64,000 bases of DNA from an uncultured Eudoraea sp. (GTDB taxonomy: Bacteria; Bacteroidota; Bacteroidia; Flavobacteriales; Flavobacteriaceae): positions 18,932-82,931 of the forward strand of contig NZ_CAMYIP010000133.1 in the NCBI RefSeq assembly GCF_947258525.1, in the 5' to 3' direction. A model generated the notes under the pieces. It was not told where the DNA came from. It saw only the letters and a program-made list of their open reading frames with translations, and made no database searches. Made by a program: the position numbers and the translations under genes. Below are positions 54,645-63,307 of this stretch, piece by piece (position 1 is the stretch's first letter; the number at the start of each line of letters is the position of its first letter).

Positions 54645-55817
54645 ATGAATAATATTACAACCCACACATTTACAGAAAAGACTTTTAAACAATTAGCAGC
54701 AATAAGCGATTCGCATTGTGTTTCTATTTATCTGCCAATGTATAAAAAGGGTAAAGAATTGAATGAAGGCCTGGGGCAATCAAATTTAAAATCTTGTCTA
54801 AGAAAAGTGCATTCAGATTTAATTGAAGATGGCTATGATGAAAACATGGTCAGCACATATCTTACACCAATAAACAATCTTGTTAGTGAATTAGGTTTCT
54901 GGCGAAACCCGTCAGAAGGTGTGGTAATTTTTTTAGACAAAATTAATGGAATCAGGTACTATAAATTACCCCTTTCATTTGAAATACAGACCTATGTTGC
55001 GGATCATTTTTATTTGATCCCATTGTTGCCCTTTTTTCATAACAATGGTATTTACTATCTCTTGAATATAAGTCGTGATCACGTAAAACTATTTGAAGGT
55101 TCCAGAAATTTCTTCCAGGAAATCTATATAGAAAAAATTGCTCCTACACAATTGGAGGAAGCAGTTGGTTATGACTTTGAGCAAAAGATGTTGCAATACA
55201 GAACAGGACAAATGATGCATCCCGCAGGGTCGTTTCATGGCCAGGGCGAGGGCAAGGAAGATCAAAAGAAAGAACTGATTCACTTCTTCAGAAAAATCAA
55301 TGAAGGAGTCACTAAGGTTCTACCTCATAAAAATGCGCCCTTGATCTTGGCATGTACGGATGAGTTGTTCCCAATTTACAAGAAAACAAATACACACGGT
55401 AATTTATGGAATACCAATCTAAGTGGTGATCCTGAATTTAAAGGTGAAAACGAGTTACACAACCAATCCTGGAGTTTAATTCAGCCTTATTTTACAACGA
55501 ATAAACAAGAAAAACTGGAAAAGTTTCATGCAAAATCTCAAACTTCAAAAACTTCTTCTCAACTCTCGGAAATTGTTCCTGCAGCAATTAAAGGTAAAAT
55601 AGACACGCTTTTTGTACAAAAAAACAAAGATGTTTTTGGCACATATCACAGTGTTAAAGGCTGTTTAATTCTGGATGACCGTAAAGAAATGGGAAATCTA
55701 TCCTTGTTAAATATGGCTGCAACTAAAACTTATCTCCAGGGCGGCAACGTATACTTTCTTGAAAAGGAAGAAATGCCCGTTAAAAATAGTGCTATGAATG
55801 CATTGTTTAGGTTTTAA
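54645..55817 (+). CDS. baeRF-like protein (bacterial archaeo-eukaryotic release factor family)
   Basis: A 390-residue protein. The N-terminal part (HCVSIYLPMYKKGKELNEGLGQSNLKSCLRKVHSDLI) and the central FHNNGIYYLLNISRDHVKLFEGSR followed by an eRF1-like middle domain (KNAPLILACTDELFPIYKKTN) and a C-terminal DVFGTYHSVKGCLILDDRKEMGNLSLLNMAATKTYLQGGNVYFL resemble the baeRF families (Pelota/eRF1 homologues). Related proteins are thought to act on stalled ribosomes or peptidyl-tRNA. The exact subfamily is uncertain. Start taken at 54645 because upstream in-frame starts overlap the promoter. Confidence 0.72.
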   Translation: MNNITTHTFTEKTFKQLAAISDSHCVSIYLPMYKKGKELNEGLGQSNLKSCLRKVHSDLIEDGYDENMVSTYLTPINNLVSELGFWRNPSEGVVIFLDKINGIRYYKLPLSFEIQTYVADHFYLIPLLPFFHNNGIYYLLNISRDHVKLFEGSRNFFQEIYIEKIAPTQLEEAVGYDFEQKMLQYRTGQMMHPAGSFHGQGEGKEDQKKELIHFFRKINEGVTKVLPHKNAPLILACTDELFPIYKKTNTHGNLWNTNLSGDPEFKGENELHNQSWSLIQPYFTTNKQEKLEKFHAKSQTSKTSSQLSEIVPAAIKGKIDTLFVQKNKDVFGTYHSVKGCLILDDRKEMGNLSLLNMAATKTYLQGGNVYFLEKEEMPVKNSAMNALFRF

Positions 55818-55844
55818 CTCAATCACATGGGAAAATTGATTCTT

Positions 55845-55871
55845 GGGTACAATCTTTTGTGCCCTTTTTTT
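55845..55871 (+). terminator. Terminator after the baeRF-like gene
   Basis: Stem GGGTACAA/TTGTGCCC (8 bp, one G-U) with loop TCTT and then seven T. It lies 27 bp past the stop codon. Confidence 0.88.
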
Positions 55872-55906
55872 ATTTAAAATAATATGGATTCGTAAATACT
55901 AAATGA

Positions 55907-56761
55907 CTAGGAACTAAGAATACTTTTTTTGTGAAAGCTCAATAAGGGAACAAGTCGTTCTAATTTCATGCGTTTTACCAAATCAAAATGCCAGAGATTG
56001 GGAATTAAGGTATCCCCTTCCCTTTCCAACATGACCAGAATACCGGCATCTACTTCCTTCAAATAGGCTTTTAATGTGTTGAGAATATCATCTGATAACC
56101 TGAATTCAAAACTGATGTTTTTATAAGTAACTTTTTCCTTAAGCATCTCTTTAAACCAATGCATTTGATCTTCTCCGGAATATTCCTTTTTGGTTGAAAC
56201 ATGTATTAGTTTAATTTCGGAATTAAAGGCAGATGCAAATTCAGAAATCTTTTCAATAGCCAGGATATCTGCCTCTTCAAAGGCGGTTGCATACACTATA
56301 GTACTAAGTTCTATAACACCGGAATTGTGCGGAACAGATAAGACAGGTACAGGAGATTTTTCTATCAAAGCGGTGGCTGTGCTCCCCATAAACAGGTCCT
56401 TTACAATATTACTGCCAGTCATTCCGACTAAAATCAGATCAGCCTTTATTTTTTCTGCCTTTTCTAAAATCCCATCAGACTCTATACTGTTTTCAACTAC
56501 ATGAATAACAGGACGCTTTTCCTCATCTTTTAAATTCAGGTGCTTCCAGCAAAAAGCATCTAGTTTTTCACGATGACTATTGAATGCTGCTTCCTCCAAA
56601 CGGGCATAAGCCAAACTTACAGTACTAATAAAGGTTGCAGAAATATCGAAAACGTGTATGACATGAAGATCGGCATTGAGTTTATCACAAAACACATTGG
56701 CTAACTTTAATGCTGAAATTGAATTATCAGAATAATCCGTGGCACAGAGTATTGTTTTCAT
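55907..56761 (-). CDS. Universal stress protein, double UspA domain
   Basis: A 284-residue two-domain UspA protein, separate from the triplet. Domain one carries the nucleotide signature VGMTGSNIVKDLFMGSTATALIEK; domain two has only a weak version (GILVMLEREGDTLIPNL). Its promoter has the FNR-like operator at 56819-56830, with a leader near 23 nt. Confidence 0.9.
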   Translation of the reverse strand: MKTILCATDYSDNSISALKLANVFCDKLNADLHVIHVFDISATFISTVSLAYARLEEAAFNSHREKLDAFCWKHLNLKDEEKRPVIHVVENSIESDGILEKAEKIKADLILVGMTGSNIVKDLFMGSTATALIEKSPVPVLSVPHNSGVIELSTIVYATAFEEADILAIEKISEFASAFNSEIKLIHVSTKKEYSGEDQMHWFKEMLKEKVTYKNISFEFRLSDDILNTLKAYLKEVDAGILVMLEREGDTLIPNLWHFDLVKRMKLERLVPLLSFHKKSILSS

Positions 56762-56787
56762 AGGACGGGCATTTTAAAATAGCAGGA

Positions 56788-56830
56788 TGAATCTATCAAA
56801 AAGAAAAACAAATAAAAATGACCTAAGTCA
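56788..56830 (-). promoter_or_regulatory. FNR-like operator and -7 box of the fourth UspA gene
   Basis: Operator TGACCTAAGTCA at 56819-56830. On the minus strand TAGATTCA (56795-56788) starts exactly 23 bp later; TA and TT positions match TAnnTTTG, the last two differ. Confidence 0.65.
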
Positions 56831-56853
56831 TATCCTGTAAGAAAACTAACATA

Positions 56854-56896
56854 TGACAATTGTCATTTTAGCTGCTATCCAAATGAAGTAATTTTA
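56854..56896 (+). promoter_or_regulatory. FNR-like operator and -7 box of the ArsC-like operon
   Basis: Operator TGACAATTGTCA at 56854-56865 is a perfect palindrome of 12 bp (14 with flanking A/T). TAATTTTA at 56889-56896 begins 23 bp after it. The leader to the ATG at 56916 would be about 16 nt. Confidence 0.76.
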
Positions 56897-56915
56897 TACT
56901 TAACACAATAAAACA

Positions 56916-57287
56916 ATGATAATGGGCGAGATAGCTACTTCAGACAGGCAAATCACCATGTTTTATAATTCCAGTTCTAAAAGGGCTAAACAGACTTTGG
57001 CATATGCAAAAGCTGAGGGTTGGCCAATTCTTGAGATAGATATCTTAAAAACTCCTCCCAGCGGAACTCAAATTGCAGAATTAGCGGAGCGGCTAGGATT
57101 GGAAGTAAGGGAACTGGTTAACCAAAGTCATCCGGCCTATACTTCCAAATTTGAACCACACGAATTTTCATCTGAAGATTGGATTAAAATGATAAGACAT
57201 AATCCCGAAATTATGAAACAGCCTATTGCGATCCGAGGAAATAATACCATTTTGGTTGAGACCCCAACTGATATCCTCAGGATATAA
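56916..57287 (+). CDS. ArsC/Spx-like thioredoxin-fold protein without catalytic Cys
   Basis: A 123-residue protein of the ArsC/Spx group. Strand one and helix one (ITMFYNSSSKRAKQTLAYAKAEGWPILEIDILKTPPSGTQIAELAERLGLE) and the C-terminal IMKQPIAIRGNNTILVETPTDIL follow ArsC. Where arsenate reductases carry the nucleophile Cys in a NPxCSxS loop, this protein has NSSSK (Ser19-21), and no other Cys is present. It is therefore unlikely to be an active arsenate reductase; a regulatory or structural role is possible. It heads an operon with the CDP-alcohol transferase gene. Confidence 0.78.
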   Translation: MIMGEIATSDRQITMFYNSSSKRAKQTLAYAKAEGWPILEIDILKTPPSGTQIAELAERLGLEVRELVNQSHPAYTSKFEPHEFSSEDWIKMIRHNPEIMKQPIAIRGNNTILVETPTDILRI

Positions 57288-57328
57288 TATCAGGAAATAT
57301 GCTTGAATAAGAATTTAAATACTAGGTT

Positions 57329-57934
57329 ATGCCGAAATTTAAAGAATTTAATATCGCTGATTGGTTTTCATTTTACCGCATAGCCGCTGTACCCTTTCTG
57401 CTCATTTTAGTATGGTGGTATGAACGCGAAATATTTACATGGCTTTTACTAATTAGTTATGCTACGGATGCCATTGACGGTTTTCTGGCAAGAAAACTAA
57501 AGATTACCAGTGCACGTGGTTCTCAATTAGATTCCTACGGAGACCAGGTAACGCTTGTTGTTGGTTTAATAGGGCTGATAGTATTTGAAACGGAATTTAT
57601 GCGGGAGAACTATCCCCTAATTTTAATTGCCTTTGTACCCTATATTTTTCAAATGATTATTGCATTTCGAAAATATGGCAAAGCCACCGCCTTTCATACC
57701 TATCTGGCTAAATTATCTGCTGTAATTCAAGGTGTATTTATACTTTGGTTATTATTCTTTGGCCCTGTTTACTGGCTGTTTTATGTGATGATCATTTTAG
57801 GTGTTTTAGAAACAATTGAAGAAATAGCACTCATTTATTTATATGACAAATGGGTTGCCGGCGTCAAAGGCATCTACTGGGCCTTAAAAGACAAAAGACG
57901 GCTTAATATTGAACAAAATGAGGCTCAGACCTGA
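57329..57934 (+). CDS. CDP-alcohol phosphatidyltransferase family protein
   Basis: A 201-residue membrane enzyme with about six helices. The full catalytic signature DG-x2-AR-x8-G-x3-D-x3-D is present: Asp47, Asp50, Gly51, Ala54, Arg55, Gly64, Asp68 and Asp72. These enzymes swap the CMP of a CDP-linked lipid for an alcohol in phospholipid synthesis. The acceptor (glycerol-3-phosphate, inositol or other) cannot be told from the sequence. It lies 41 bp after the ArsC-like gene. Confidence 0.9.
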   Translation: MPKFKEFNIADWFSFYRIAAVPFLLILVWWYEREIFTWLLLISYATDAIDGFLARKLKITSARGSQLDSYGDQVTLVVGLIGLIVFETEFMRENYPLILIAFVPYIFQMIIAFRKYGKATAFHTYLAKLSAVIQGVFILWLLFFGPVYWLFYVMIILGVLETIEEIALIYLYDKWVAGVKGIYWALKDKRRLNIEQNEAQT

Positions 57935-57992
57935 AATGGATTAGAATAAGTTGTGATTTTTGGCGGTTGGTAATTTTTAGACTTAATAGAAT

Positions 57993-58625
57993 ATGTACGC
58001 TAAACCGCATATGATGAAAAAGATTAATTATAAAAAAGAGCTTAAACATCTCTACAAACCATCTCCCTCTAAAATTGAATTCAGTGAGGTGCCTGAAATG
58101 AATTTTTTGATGATTGATGGCGCCGGAAATCCAAATACATCATTAGTCTATAAAGAGGCAATTGAGGCGCTCTACAGCCTATCCTATACCTTGAAATTTA
58201 TGATAAAAAAAGGAGAGGTGGGTATTGATTACGGTGTTATGCCGCTGGAAGGACTTTGGTGGGTGGACGATATGTCAAAATTTGATCAAAATAAAAAGGA
58301 AGACTGGAAATGGACGGCAATGATAATGCAACCAGAAATTGTGACTAAAGAAATGGTAGCCATTGCCACTGAGGAAGTTCGTAATAAGAAGGATCCAAAG
58401 GCATTGTCTAAAATTCGCTTTGAAGCTTTTAAGGAGGGAAAAGTGGCACAAACCCTTCATATTGGGCCATTTTCAGAAGAAGGCCCAACAATCAAAAAAG
58501 TTCATGACTTCATTTCAGAAAATGGCTATAAACTTAATGGGAAGCATCATGAAATTTACCTGTCAGATATTAGAAGAGCCGCGCCGGAAAAATGGAAGAC
58601 CATAATCAGACAGCCATACAGTTAA
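57993..58625 (+). CDS. GyrI-like small-molecule-binding domain protein
   Basis: A 210-residue protein. Regions SPSKIEFSEVPEMNFLMIDGAGNPNTSLVYKEAIEALYSLSYTLKFMIKKGEVGIDYGVMPLEGLWW and VAQTLHIGPFSEEGPTIKKVHDFISENGYKLNGKHHEIYLSDIRRAAPEKWKTIIRQP are typical of the GyrI-like/SOUL-fold proteins that bind drugs or effectors. No DNA-binding domain is attached. The start could also be ATG at 58014. It ends the operon from 56916. Confidence 0.85.
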   Translation: MYAKPHMMKKINYKKELKHLYKPSPSKIEFSEVPEMNFLMIDGAGNPNTSLVYKEAIEALYSLSYTLKFMIKKGEVGIDYGVMPLEGLWWVDDMSKFDQNKKEDWKWTAMIMQPEIVTKEMVAIATEEVRNKKDPKALSKIRFEAFKEGKVAQTLHIGPFSEEGPTIKKVHDFISENGYKLNGKHHEIYLSDIRRAAPEKWKTIIRQPYS

Positions 58626-58649
58626 GCTTATCCAACAGATCATTTAAAT

Positions 58650-59645
58650 TCAATTATTTCTTTGCTCCTTTTTCGCAGCTTTTTCTTCTTCTTTGGCCAT
58701 TTTTTTATAATAACCACGGGTTAAAAAGCTATGTTTAAAAGCCTCCATATTTTCATTAAACCTGGCTGTACCTTCTTCTATGTTTTGCATTGTGGCTTCC
58801 AGCCGTTGAACAAAAATGGTATCCTTAGACAAGTAATTCAAAGCTCCTTCACCCTCTGCTATCCCGGTAACTACACTATCCAAATTCACTGTTAACTTCT
58901 GCATCCTATCACTTGCCGATTCGAGATTGTTAATAATTTGTTTTATTTCGAGTCCGGCTAAAGAATCACGCATTAAAACTCCAACCACGGAATTATCGGA
59001 GTTCGCCGCAGTTACCAGTTTATTCACCTCCAAAAGGGTTTTATTTGCATTAGCACTGGCAAGTTTCAGGTTCAAAATGGTTTTTTCAAGATTATTGGCC
59101 ATGAGCGTATCGTTGAGTAGACGTCCCAAGGTGCCTTCACCCCTGTTAAGCGCAGAGGTTACTTTGAGCAAATCAGCGGTAAGAAGGGCGGCATTCTCAC
59201 TAGTTACGTTTAGGGTACTCATCATATCTTCAGCCCCGATACGGCTATAGGATATAATTTGGTCGCCCGACTTTATCATTTCTCCATAGCCGTTACCAGG
59301 GACAATATTTACAATCATACTACCAACCAGGCCATCCGACCCAATAGTAGCTATGGCATCTTTTTTAATATGTTTCAGCATATTATCCTGAATTAACATT
59401 ACTACATCTATGGTGGAATCATTTTCCATTACTATGTCTTTTACGGTCCCCACATTTATCCCTGAGTAACGCACATTATTTGCTTTTTGAAGGCCGTTGA
59501 CATTTTTAAATACTGCATGTATGGTAAAAGTATTGCCGAACATATTTTGTCTGTTTCCAATCAGATAGGCAGCAATTACCAACAATGTTGTTCCCAGGAT
59601 CACAAAAACGCCCAGTCTCAATTTTTCTAAGCTTGTTCTTTCCAT
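58650..59645 (-). CDS. MlaD family lipid-binding protein
   Basis: A 331-residue protein with one N-terminal membrane helix (LGVFVILGTTLLVIAAYLIG) and an MCE/MlaD domain (FTIHAVFKNVNGLQKANNVRYSGINVGTVKDIVMENDSTIDVVMLI, then GDGLVGSMIVNIVPGNG). A long helical C-terminal tail follows. MlaD hexamers hold lipid between the permease and the periplasm. It is the third gene of a complete MlaE-F-D set with the FNR-like promoter at 61243. Confidence 0.93.
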   Translation of the reverse strand: MERTSLEKLRLGVFVILGTTLLVIAAYLIGNRQNMFGNTFTIHAVFKNVNGLQKANNVRYSGINVGTVKDIVMENDSTIDVVMLIQDNMLKHIKKDAIATIGSDGLVGSMIVNIVPGNGYGEMIKSGDQIISYSRIGAEDMMSTLNVTSENAALLTADLLKVTSALNRGEGTLGRLLNDTLMANNLEKTILNLKLASANANKTLLEVNKLVTAANSDNSVVGVLMRDSLAGLEIKQIINNLESASDRMQKLTVNLDSVVTGIAEGEGALNYLSKDTIFVQRLEATMQNIEEGTARFNENMEAFKHSFLTRGYYKKMAKEEEKAAKKEQRNN

Positions 59646-59649
59646 ATGA

Positions 59650-60429
59650 TTATTTTTTAAAAAATGCTTCTACCTTTGGGTCTTTAGATTTAACTAGTTC
59701 ATCATAAGTACCTTCGGCATAGTTAATGCCATCTACAAGTAGAATCATACGTTCTGAAATTACACGTGCACAGTCTACATCATGAGTAATTATCAGTGAA
59801 GATGTGCCATATTTAATTTGAATGCTACGCATTAATTCAATAATCTCTTTTGCCGTTATGGGATCTAAACCACTGGTTGGCTCATCGTACAGGATAATTT
59901 TAGGCCTAAGAATCAGGGTTCTGGCCAAAGCCACGCGTCTTTTCATTCCACCGGAAAGTTCCTCTGGCATAAGATCTATGGCATCTGCAAGACCTACACT
60001 CTCCAAGGCCTCAAGGACCAAAGGAGTTGTGTCTGTAACATTACCGAGCTTTTCTTTATGTCGGCGCATTGGGAACTCCAAATTTTCCCTTACAGTCATT
60101 GAATCATACAAAGCGCTACCCTGAAACAAAAATCCAATTTCCGAACGCAGAATATCCAGGGTTGGCCTGTCTAAAAGTTTTATTTCCTTACCCATAACAG
60201 CTATATAACCGCTGTCGGGTTGCATTAGTCCCACAAGGCATTTGATCATGACAGATTTTCCTGAACCGGATTTTCCCATAACCACCAAATTTTCACCTTT
60301 ATACAATTTGAGGTTAAAACCATTGAGGACATTATTATCCCCAAAGCGCTTGTAAAGATCTTTTATATGTATAATGACCTCACCTTCGCCGGCTACATTA
60401 TTCTGGGATAATTCTTTTTCTTGTATCAT
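59650..60429 (-). CDS. MlaF family ABC transporter ATPase (second copy)
   Basis: A 259-residue ATPase with Walker A GKSGSGKS, signature LSGGMKRRVALART, Walker B IILYDEPTSGLDP and switch ITHD. It overlaps the permease stop by one base and MlaD follows after 4 bp. It powers lipid transfer through MlaE. Confidence 0.93.
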   Translation of the reverse strand: MIQEKELSQNNVAGEGEVIIHIKDLYKRFGDNNVLNGFNLKLYKGENLVVMGKSGSGKSVMIKCLVGLMQPDSGYIAVMGKEIKLLDRPTLDILRSEIGFLFQGSALYDSMTVRENLEFPMRRHKEKLGNVTDTTPLVLEALESVGLADAIDLMPEELSGGMKRRVALARTLILRPKIILYDEPTSGLDPITAKEIIELMRSIQIKYGTSSLIITHDVDCARVISERMILLVDGINYAEGTYDELVKSKDPKVEAFFKK

Positions 60430-61211
60430 TACAGCTCGTAAAAAATATCGGATATAAAAACGGCTATAAAATCTATCACAAATAAAAGCATTGAGGTAAA
60501 TACTACTGCCGTATTTGCAGCCAAACCCACCCCTGCAGTACCTTTTTTACTATAATAACCCTTATAGCAACCCACAAGGCCAATTGCAAAGCCAAAAAAG
60601 AAAGATTTTATAGTTGCAGGAACCAAATCCCGATAATCCAATGCATCAAAAACACGATTAAAATATAGTTGGAATGAGACGTTTCCTTTAAAATTTTCGA
60701 CTAGAGCAGACCCATACAGTGCAATGGCGTCTCCCATGATTACAAGCAATGGCAGCATAAGCGTAATTGCTAAGATTCGTGTGACAACTAAATATTTAAA
60801 CGGATTTGTCCCTGATACTTCCATGGCGTCTATTTGTTCAGTAACCCTCATAGAACCTAACTCTGCACCAATTCCCGACGCAATTCTACCGGCACAGACC
60901 AATGCTGTAATTACCGGACCCAATTCACGAACAATAGAAATTCCTACCATATTGGGCATCCAGGATTCGGCGCCAAATTCAACAAGGGTAGGCCTCGATT
61001 GGAGGGTAAGTACTAACCCAATAATGAACCCGGTAACCATTACCAGAACCAGAGAGCGGTTACCCATATTATAACATTGCCTAAGCAACTCCTTAAACTC
61101 GAAAGGAGGCCTGAAAATTTCTTTAAAAAAGCGACCAGCAAAATAGGACAGCTCTCCTATCTCTGTAAAGAACCGTTTTATTCCACCCAAACTTCGTTCT
61201 ACCGTATTCAT
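60429..61211 (-). CDS. MlaE family permease (second copy)
   Basis: A 260-residue membrane protein: GFIIGLVLTLQSRPTLVEFGAESWMPNMVGISIVRELGPVITALVCAGRIASGIGAELGSMRVTEQIDAMEVSG is the MlaE signature, with RELGP and GSMRVTEQID. It leads the MlaE-F-D operon and is longer at the N-terminus than the copy at 17355. Confidence 0.92.
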   Translation of the reverse strand: MNTVERSLGGIKRFFTEIGELSYFAGRFFKEIFRPPFEFKELLRQCYNMGNRSLVLVMVTGFIIGLVLTLQSRPTLVEFGAESWMPNMVGISIVRELGPVITALVCAGRIASGIGAELGSMRVTEQIDAMEVSGTNPFKYLVVTRILAITLMLPLLVIMGDAIALYGSALVENFKGNVSFQLYFNRVFDALDYRDLVPATIKSFFFGFAIGLVGCYKGYYSKKGTAGVGLAANTAVVFTSMLLFVIDFIAVFISDIFYEL

Positions 61212-61242
61212 AGGTGTTGTTTCTCTTGTGGATCTGATAACT

Positions 61243-61285
61243 CAAATTTACCTTTAAAACACTATACTATAAATGATATAAGTCA
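61243..61285 (-). promoter_or_regulatory. FNR-like operator and -7 box of the MlaEFD operon
   Basis: Operator TGATATAAGTCA at 61274-61285. A perfect -7 box, TAAATTTG on the minus strand (61250-61243), starts exactly 23 bp on. The leader to the ATG at 61211 is about 28 nt. Confidence 0.78.
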
Positions 61286-61296
61286 TATCTATAGCC

Positions 61297-61339
61297 TGAT
61301 CCTTATCATAGCTTGCTAGTCCAAAGGGCACTAATTTTA
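61297..61339 (+). promoter_or_regulatory. FNR-like operator and -7 box of the L,D-transpeptidase gene
   Basis: Operator TGATCCTTATCA at 61297-61308, then 23 bp, then TAATTTTA at 61332-61339 (7 of 8). The leader is about 52 nt to the ATG at 61395. Only 11 bp separate this operator from the one facing the other way. Confidence 0.76.
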
Positions 61340-61394
61340 TACTGTCTAAGGTAATTCCCTGACAAAGGAAGCCAGATATTAAACCACGTTACAA

Positions 61395-62342
61395 ATGACC
61401 CTAAAGCCGCTACTTTTTATTGGAATCCTCATTTTAGGAATTGGTGCTTCCTTTCCGCCAACAATGAGCTTAACTAAACCCTTGAAAGAAACACGAAATG
61501 TGTATATGGCACCTGTTCACGATAGCACAAAAATTGTTGTTGCCGGCAGTTGGATTCATATTGCACAGGACATTAATATAAGTCAGTATTTTGACTATAT
61601 GGATTCTCTGATAAACGTCTATGATTCTGTGGTTCCCTACCCCTTATCAGAACACCTTCTGGCACATGCTAACCCCTGGATAATTGACACACTGGCCAAT
61701 ACAGACTACTATAGATTGCAGGCTCGTGATTCCTTTGTTTATGATCAGCGCAAGCTATTGGTTTTAAGATTATCAGATTCTATAATTATCCCTGATTCTG
61801 TGACGGCGAGCAACATCCTGAATTCTTTTAAAAAAACGAATCTCGATATAAACATTCCTGAATTTAAACTTCGGATTTATCAGGGTTCTTCTTTACTATT
61901 TACCTTTCCTGTAAGAGTAGGCAAAAACACAAAAAAATATTTGGCTATGATTGATAAAACCACTGACCTGCGTACCAAATCCGGAATAGGGAAGGTTGTC
62001 CGGCATGAAAAAGATCCGGATTTCTATAACCCTGTTAACCACGAACGTTTCTACACAACAAAAAGAGATGATAACAAAACAACATTAATGCCACAAATAC
62101 CATGGATAGAGACTGAAATTAACGGTATTAGAAATGGTCAGATGATACATCCAACGACCAATCCCGAAACTTTAGGGAAGGCGAGCTCTAATGGCTGTAT
62201 TGGCACCAGAGAATCCGACGCATGGATTATTTACTATTATGCTCCTTTGGAAACGAGAATCACAATACGTTATCATTTGGAATTCATAAATGGCAAGGGC
62301 GAAAATGTTAAGCTAAAAGATATTTATGGATATGTGTATTGA
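61395..62342 (+). CDS. L,D-transpeptidase (YkuD domain)
   Basis: A 315-residue exported protein with signal peptide (LLFIGILILGIGASFPP). The YkuD domain is in the C-terminal half: PEFKLRIYQGSSLLFTFPVRVGKN, then the catalytic HP...SSNGCIGTRESDAW with Cys in the place of the usual SHGCIR. L,D-transpeptidases make 3-3 peptidoglycan cross-links or attach proteins. The HxxxxxxxxxxSNGCxxxR form is slightly divergent but the Cys and Arg remain. Confidence 0.88.
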   Translation: MTLKPLLFIGILILGIGASFPPTMSLTKPLKETRNVYMAPVHDSTKIVVAGSWIHIAQDINISQYFDYMDSLINVYDSVVPYPLSEHLLAHANPWIIDTLANTDYYRLQARDSFVYDQRKLLVLRLSDSIIIPDSVTASNILNSFKKTNLDINIPEFKLRIYQGSSLLFTFPVRVGKNTKKYLAMIDKTTDLRTKSGIGKVVRHEKDPDFYNPVNHERFYTTKRDDNKTTLMPQIPWIETEINGIRNGQMIHPTTNPETLGKASSNGCIGTRESDAWIIYYYAPLETRITIRYHLEFINGKGENVKLKDIYGYVY

Positions 62343-62470
62343 ATTTAATATGGGTAAAAACCAAGAATAAATACCTCGCAAATTCACCTTTATATTACAT
62401 GTGCGTGCACAATTCACTGATTTATCAACTTAGGGAACCTTGTGAAATTCTTTTTTCTACAATTTTAGCG

Positions 62471-63307
62471 CTAGAAGTTTGCTGTAACACCAAAGGAAGG
62501 TCCCTTAAATGTCATATCAAAACTACCATTCCATGTATCTTGTTCAATATTTGCGTAGTAGTTTAAATAATGGTAATTCACGCTAAAACCAATATTTTTA
62601 AAAGCCTGGAAATTAACTCCCGGACTAAGATTCCACAATCCTCCGGATATTTCGCCTATTGTTATACCAAACCAGTCAACGGCGGCTGAAAATGCCCATT
62701 TTTGAGTAGGAGCCCATATGTACCAAACCCCAATGTTGGGTAAGGGAAGAAATATGTTTACTTCTTCTCGGCTAAATCCTATTGGCTGATCATTAACAAA
62801 GCCATTACCTTCAACAAAAGCATTTGTATTAAGTCCGTGAATACCTAGTCCTCCACCTAACTCATGTTTTTGTCCGGTACTTATAACTCTCCCAAAAAAG
62901 ACCCTGTACAGCGTAAGTCCATATCCTGCCTTAACGCCACTTCCTGCCTGGAAAATTACATCCTCCCATTCAATATCTTCATCCAAAACGGCATCGCCTT
63001 CAGCTGCAACTCTAAAAGTCTGCCCGCGCACCGACCAAAATTTAGATTTAGAGAATCGCCAAACAAAATCAATATTAAAAGTATTTTGGGCGCCACCCAG
63101 TCCAAAGTTTTCATCAAAATCTATATCGCCTAATTCATCCGTAGGAATGTCCCCCTTTGCACCTGCTTCCACTGTTCTCGATGGAACAAAAAGAGCTCCT
63201 CTTATTAAAAATCTATCCGTAAGTATAGGGTTCTTATCACCATCTGTTTGGGCAAACGATGAAGTGATTGTCAACAATAAAAATACAATTGGAAATATGC
63301 GTTTCAT
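62471..63307 (-). CDS. Outer-membrane beta-barrel protein
   Basis: A 278-residue protein with signal peptide (RIFPIVFLLLTITSSFAQ). The rest is rich in alternating hydrophobic/aromatic strands (FNIDFVWRFSKSKFWSVRGQTF, FLPLPNIGVWYIWAPTQKWAFSAAVDWFG, FKNIGFSVNYHYLNYYA) and ends in Phe, the usual barrel sorting signal. The function is unknown. Its promoter has an FNR-like operator; in enterobacteria ompW-type barrels are also FNR-controlled (general knowledge). Confidence 0.82.
   Translation of the reverse strand: MKRIFPIVFLLLTITSSFAQTDGDKNPILTDRFLIRGALFVPSRTVEAGAKGDIPTDELGDIDFDENFGLGGAQNTFNIDFVWRFSKSKFWSVRGQTFRVAAEGDAVLDEDIEWEDVIFQAGSGVKAGYGLTLYRVFFGRVISTGQKHELGGGLGIHGLNTNAFVEGNGFVNDQPIGFSREEVNIFLPLPNIGVWYIWAPTQKWAFSAAVDWFGITIGEISGGLWNLSPGVNFQAFKNIGFSVNYHYLNYYANIEQDTWNGSFDMTFKGPSFGVTANF

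Noticed and set aside
62418..62427. TGATTTATCA as another operator
   Set aside because: The half-sites are only 2 bp apart instead of 4, and no gene starts at a suitable distance.
62339..62566. Plus-strand 75-residue ORF after the L,D-transpeptidase
   Set aside because: It overlaps the end of the outer-membrane barrel gene on the other strand and has no recognisable features.
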